Assembly: GCF_021130785.1 (NCBI RefSeq)
Contig: NC_060209.1
Span: forward strand, 22,258,001 to 22,322,000
Direction: 5' to 3'
Source: Homalodisca vitripennis
Taxonomy: Eukaryota; Arthropoda; Insecta; Hemiptera; Cicadellidae
DNA length: 64,000 nucleotides
Shown here: positions 60,669 to 64,000 of the stretch, in pieces
Position numbering within the stretch: position 1 is the first letter of the stretch
Layout of the letters: each line of letters opens with the position of its first letter
Position numbers and translations under genes: made by a program
The notes under the pieces: generated by a model
Told to the model about the DNA's origin: nothing
Databases searched by the model: none
Seen by the model: only the letters and a program-made list of their open reading frames with translations

Positions 60669-60765
60669 TGGCCTTTAAACCCTTGGTCCCCAGGTTAAGT
60701 GTTAGAGAGGGCTTCTTACCCCTAACTTCACCTGGTAAAATAAAAATCTTTACTTTACTTTACAT
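60669..60765 (+). repeat. 5S-derived SINE, 3' body and tail
   Basis: GGCCTTTAAACCCTTGGTCC, CCAGGTTAAGTGTTAGAGAG and CACCTGGTAAAATA match the body of the SINE at 8279-8502 in the opposite orientation. It ends in CTTTACTTTACTTTACATTA. The 5S-like head is absent, a typical 5' truncation. Confidence 0.8.
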
Positions 60766-61229
60766 TAAGGATTTAATAGTACCACTAGTGAATTACAACA
60801 CATATTCCAATAATTTAATTTATTGCAAGATTAATGCAAAATTAAAACTAATTATTGGAGCAATATAATTGCTATAAGAACAATACTGAGAAATGTTTAT
60901 TCAAAATTGTTATTACTTAAACTGTTTACAACTTATTCATCAAGAAGTTTTATAAAACATGTTTACATAATTTTAAAGCGCTACCTTCAGAAAATAAAAT
61001 TGTCTTTTCGGATTTTACCTGACCCGTTCTTATTTGTTTGATAAAATATGCAACAATGGTTTTCTCTCATTACGAATGTACAAATAACACAACTAGCTAA
61101 ATATCTAGCAACCTAATTGAATACAACTATTAACAATACTGCGACAGCCGGTAACAAAGATAGGTGCAAAGTGACAATTCAAGTTTGTGACTTATTAGGC
61201 ATTTTTTATGAAAGGGATCAAATCGCGGG
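60766..61229. other. Intergenic upstream of the putative promoter
   Basis: AT-rich, no feature recognised. Confidence 0.4.
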
Positions 61230-61445
61230 GCGGCCAAACACAACATATTATCTGAGTGCACGTTAGAGTACCTGCCAGTACGTCACTGTGAGTCGACCAA
61301 TAGGAGAGGAGATCTGAGCGCGCGCACCAATCAGCGCTCAGCTCGTCGCTTCATTCAACTTACGTGGGCGACAGGGAGGGAATTGAGCCTTTATAAGGGG
61401 GTAGTCAGCCACCCTGCCGTTGTTTCTGCTGCCAACTTCCAACTC
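61230..61445 (+). promoter_or_regulatory. Putative RNA polymerase II promoter (CRE-like, two CCAAT boxes, TATA)
   Basis: A CpG-containing GC-rich block with ordered promoter motifs: TACGTCAC at 61279-61286, ACCAATAGG with CCAAT at 61297-61301, ACCAATCAGCG with CCAAT at 61327-61331, and TTATAAGG with TATAA from 61392. The start site would be expected near 61420, giving a leader of only about 25 bases before the ATG at 61446. The arrangement resembles strong housekeeping-type promoters. It is one of the few non-repeat GC-rich blocks in the window. Confidence 0.6.
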
Positions 61446-61448
61446 ATG
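61420..61448 (+). CDS. Putative first exon ending in the start codon (partial gene)
   Basis: CCAACTC-ATG at 61446-61448 is followed at once by GTGAGTACC, a strong splice donor, so the first exon would encode only the initiating methionine. Introns directly after the ATG are known in alpha-tubulin and ADF/cofilin genes and in some ribosomal protein genes, which makes these candidates but no more. I did not find a convincing second exon for any of them downstream. A competing reading has the frame continue through the donor (61383-61583), with no recognised domain. The exon start is estimated from the TATA position. Confidence 0.45.
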
Positions 61449-63006
61449 GTGAGTACCGATATTAGGTTACTGTATCTGTTTAAAATAAAGAGAACAACAA
61501 ATCAATTATTCATTTTTTACAATTGTAACCACAAGTATTTCATGTTATGTAAACTATTTAACGTAAACACATTTAGAGGTTAGAATATCTAATTGTGCTA
61601 CTTTCTAAGTAATTTATTTTATACATATGTATAGTAATTAAATAAATTTCAAATAGCGTTCGTATACATAATAGAACAAATACATTTGTTTGTATTTCCA
61701 GTTGAGACATTAATACTTGAAGAACTGTAAAGTATGTATTTATAATTATAAACACATTTACAGTTCAATGTAAAACGAAACAACATTCGCATAGCCGATA
61801 TAGCCATTCTAGTAGTATTTAAATATTTTACAATTTATTTGTAGTGAAATACGTTTATGTATAATGAGTTAGATAAAAATTTGCTGTAAAAGAAACAAAA
61901 ATCATACTAATTTACAAGATTTTAAGCTTAAATGAGAAGAATCATGTTGCCGACGTGAATAATCAATAATGTTTGTTTACAAAATATAGTCAATATTATA
62001 CGAAATTAAAAAATGGAATAGTTTAATACTGTTAATTATTAGAAATATTTAAATTACGTGAATGAAACTGGAACCAAGATTTCCCATTGAGTCTCTGTTA
62101 ACCTTAAGTGCACATTAATATTTAAATAACGTATTAATTTTAAAATTTATTCATAATGAATATATGTTTATGTATTTTAAGTTGAAGTACATTTATTAAT
62201 AAATACTATCAAAATCACTTTGGGGAAATTGTTTAATGTTAAATGTTGAACGAGTGGAACCGTTTTACGAGTACTAACCAGGAGATGCAACAGTTAATGA
62301 ACAGGTGTTATTCAGTTGTAAAGTTAAGAAGATGGTACAAGAAAAACAAGCTATAATTAAAGGTAAGAAAAACATTTTTTATTTATTATAGAATTATGTA
62401 TTACGTATTGGACAGTGTTTAGAATCCTAGAATATATTCTCTATTGTTTAATACCATATTGTATTATAGCTATTAAACTCGGATATACTGCGTGCATAAA
62501 TCTATATGAAGTGCTACTCTTACTATCTGCCTGTACCTCGTTCATGGTCCAATCGTATATAATTTTATAAATTTAAAACATAGCTAGGAATATCGTTTAG
62601 GAATATGTACAGCGCTTTAAACAAATGCCACTTTATATTTTTATCTCCGTTTAATTTTAGCATCTAACAATATTTACAGACTGGCTTTCATTTTGTTATG
62701 TATTAACTTAGACATATTCATATTCTCTTAGGTCTCGTATAATTTATGTGTATTACTTAATCATATTCTTTAAACACTAAATACAAGATGGGAAAGATAT
62801 AAATCGAATACACCCATTGCATAGAAAACACGTAAATGCGAATAAAAACATAAATTAAAACTAGATACAGTATTAATCTAGTTTAAACAAGCTTACTGTA
62901 CTTTCTACAGCAATAAATGAAATTCAAATTAATATTATGACTTTAAAACGATTAGTTAAAATAATTTGACGCTTATCTTTAATCTATTTGTACATAAGTC
63001 AAACAC

Positions 63007-63012
<6 letters not shown>
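61449..63012 (+). other. Putative first intron; one weak internal exon candidate
   Basis: AT-rich, low in recognisable repeats. At about 62312-62362 a purine-rich segment ending AAAG before GTAAGAA could be a short exon, but stops lie in at least one relevant frame. Otherwise nothing seen. Confidence 0.3.
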
Positions 63013-63053
<41 letters not shown>

Positions 63054-63054
63054 C

Positions 63055-63087
<33 letters not shown>
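63013..63087. repeat. Interrupted (AT)n microsatellite
   Basis: Two AT/TA tracts separated by ATACATATATAC. Confidence 0.95.
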
Positions 63088-63104
63088 CATTAAATTGTAT
63101 AAAT

Positions 63105-64000
<896 letters not shown>

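Noticed and set aside
62312..62362. Exon 2 of the gene starting at 61446
   Set aside because: The acceptor candidates are poor and joining to the ATG soon meets a stop; kept only as a weak possibility.

Overview
This window looks like repeat-rich nuclear DNA from an animal, most likely an insect with a large genome. The evidence is an AT-rich background, long dinucleotide tracts, jockey/CR1-type LINE remnants, Tc1/mariner elements, a Polinton-type DNA polymerase relic, tRNA- and 5S rRNA-derived SINEs, and several satellite arrays. The order cannot be fixed from the sequence; a hemipteran is only a guess. I see no intact host protein-coding gene. Nearly every recognisable protein similarity belongs to a decayed mobile element.

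Layout. 0-9 kb: AT-rich DNA with a GC-rich patch (1.25 kb), diverged ~240-bp repeats, a 5S-derived SINE head (4.3 kb), a minus-strand LINE relic with endonuclease and reverse transcriptase motifs (5.6-7.2 kb), one copy of a dispersed ~330-bp family (7.8 kb) and a nearly complete 5S-derived SINE (8.3 kb). 9-20 kb: a degenerate GC-richer minisatellite, a Helitron-like 5' end (10.02 kb), a perfect 20-bp hairpin (11.7 kb), a GC-rich island (12.2-12.7 kb), and 57-bp, ~99/171-bp and dimeric 247-bp tandem arrays. 21-30 kb: a second dispersed-family copy, a 130-bp array, two LINE 3' pieces on opposite strands and two copies of a 'TTTAGCTCCAGTT'-ended element.

30-41 kb: a family of elements beginning CAGGGTG. 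These are a degenerate nested copy (30.9 kb), a 2,258-bp mariner-like element with 289-bp inverted repeats and a DD41D transposase broken by two stops (36.5-38.8 kb), and a lone end (38.9 kb). The 2,258-bp element and the lone end both sit in one 45-bp tandem array. A LINE C-terminus follows at 40.4 kb. 44.4-49.1 kb: a 4.7-kb satellite with a 117-bp unit and higher-order duplication. 50-56 kb: a foldback element, a Polinton-type polymerase relic, and an 850-bp near-perfect palindrome that shares subterminal blocks, at identical offsets, with the mariner-like element.

57-64 kb: a 144-bp array with an open frame, a 46-bp array of about 26 copies, more SINE pieces, and the best host-gene signal: a compact promoter with a CRE-like site, two CCAAT boxes and a TATA box at 61.28-61.40 kb, followed by an ATG that abuts a GTGAGT splice donor at 61,446. 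If real, the rest of that gene lies within or beyond the right edge. A tRNA-derived SINE joined to a 132-base AC tract lies at 63.1-63.3 kb. The recognisable genes do not form a pathway. The main theme is a CAGGGTG transposon family in which an autonomous relic and palindromic non-autonomous relatives keep the same subterminal architecture.
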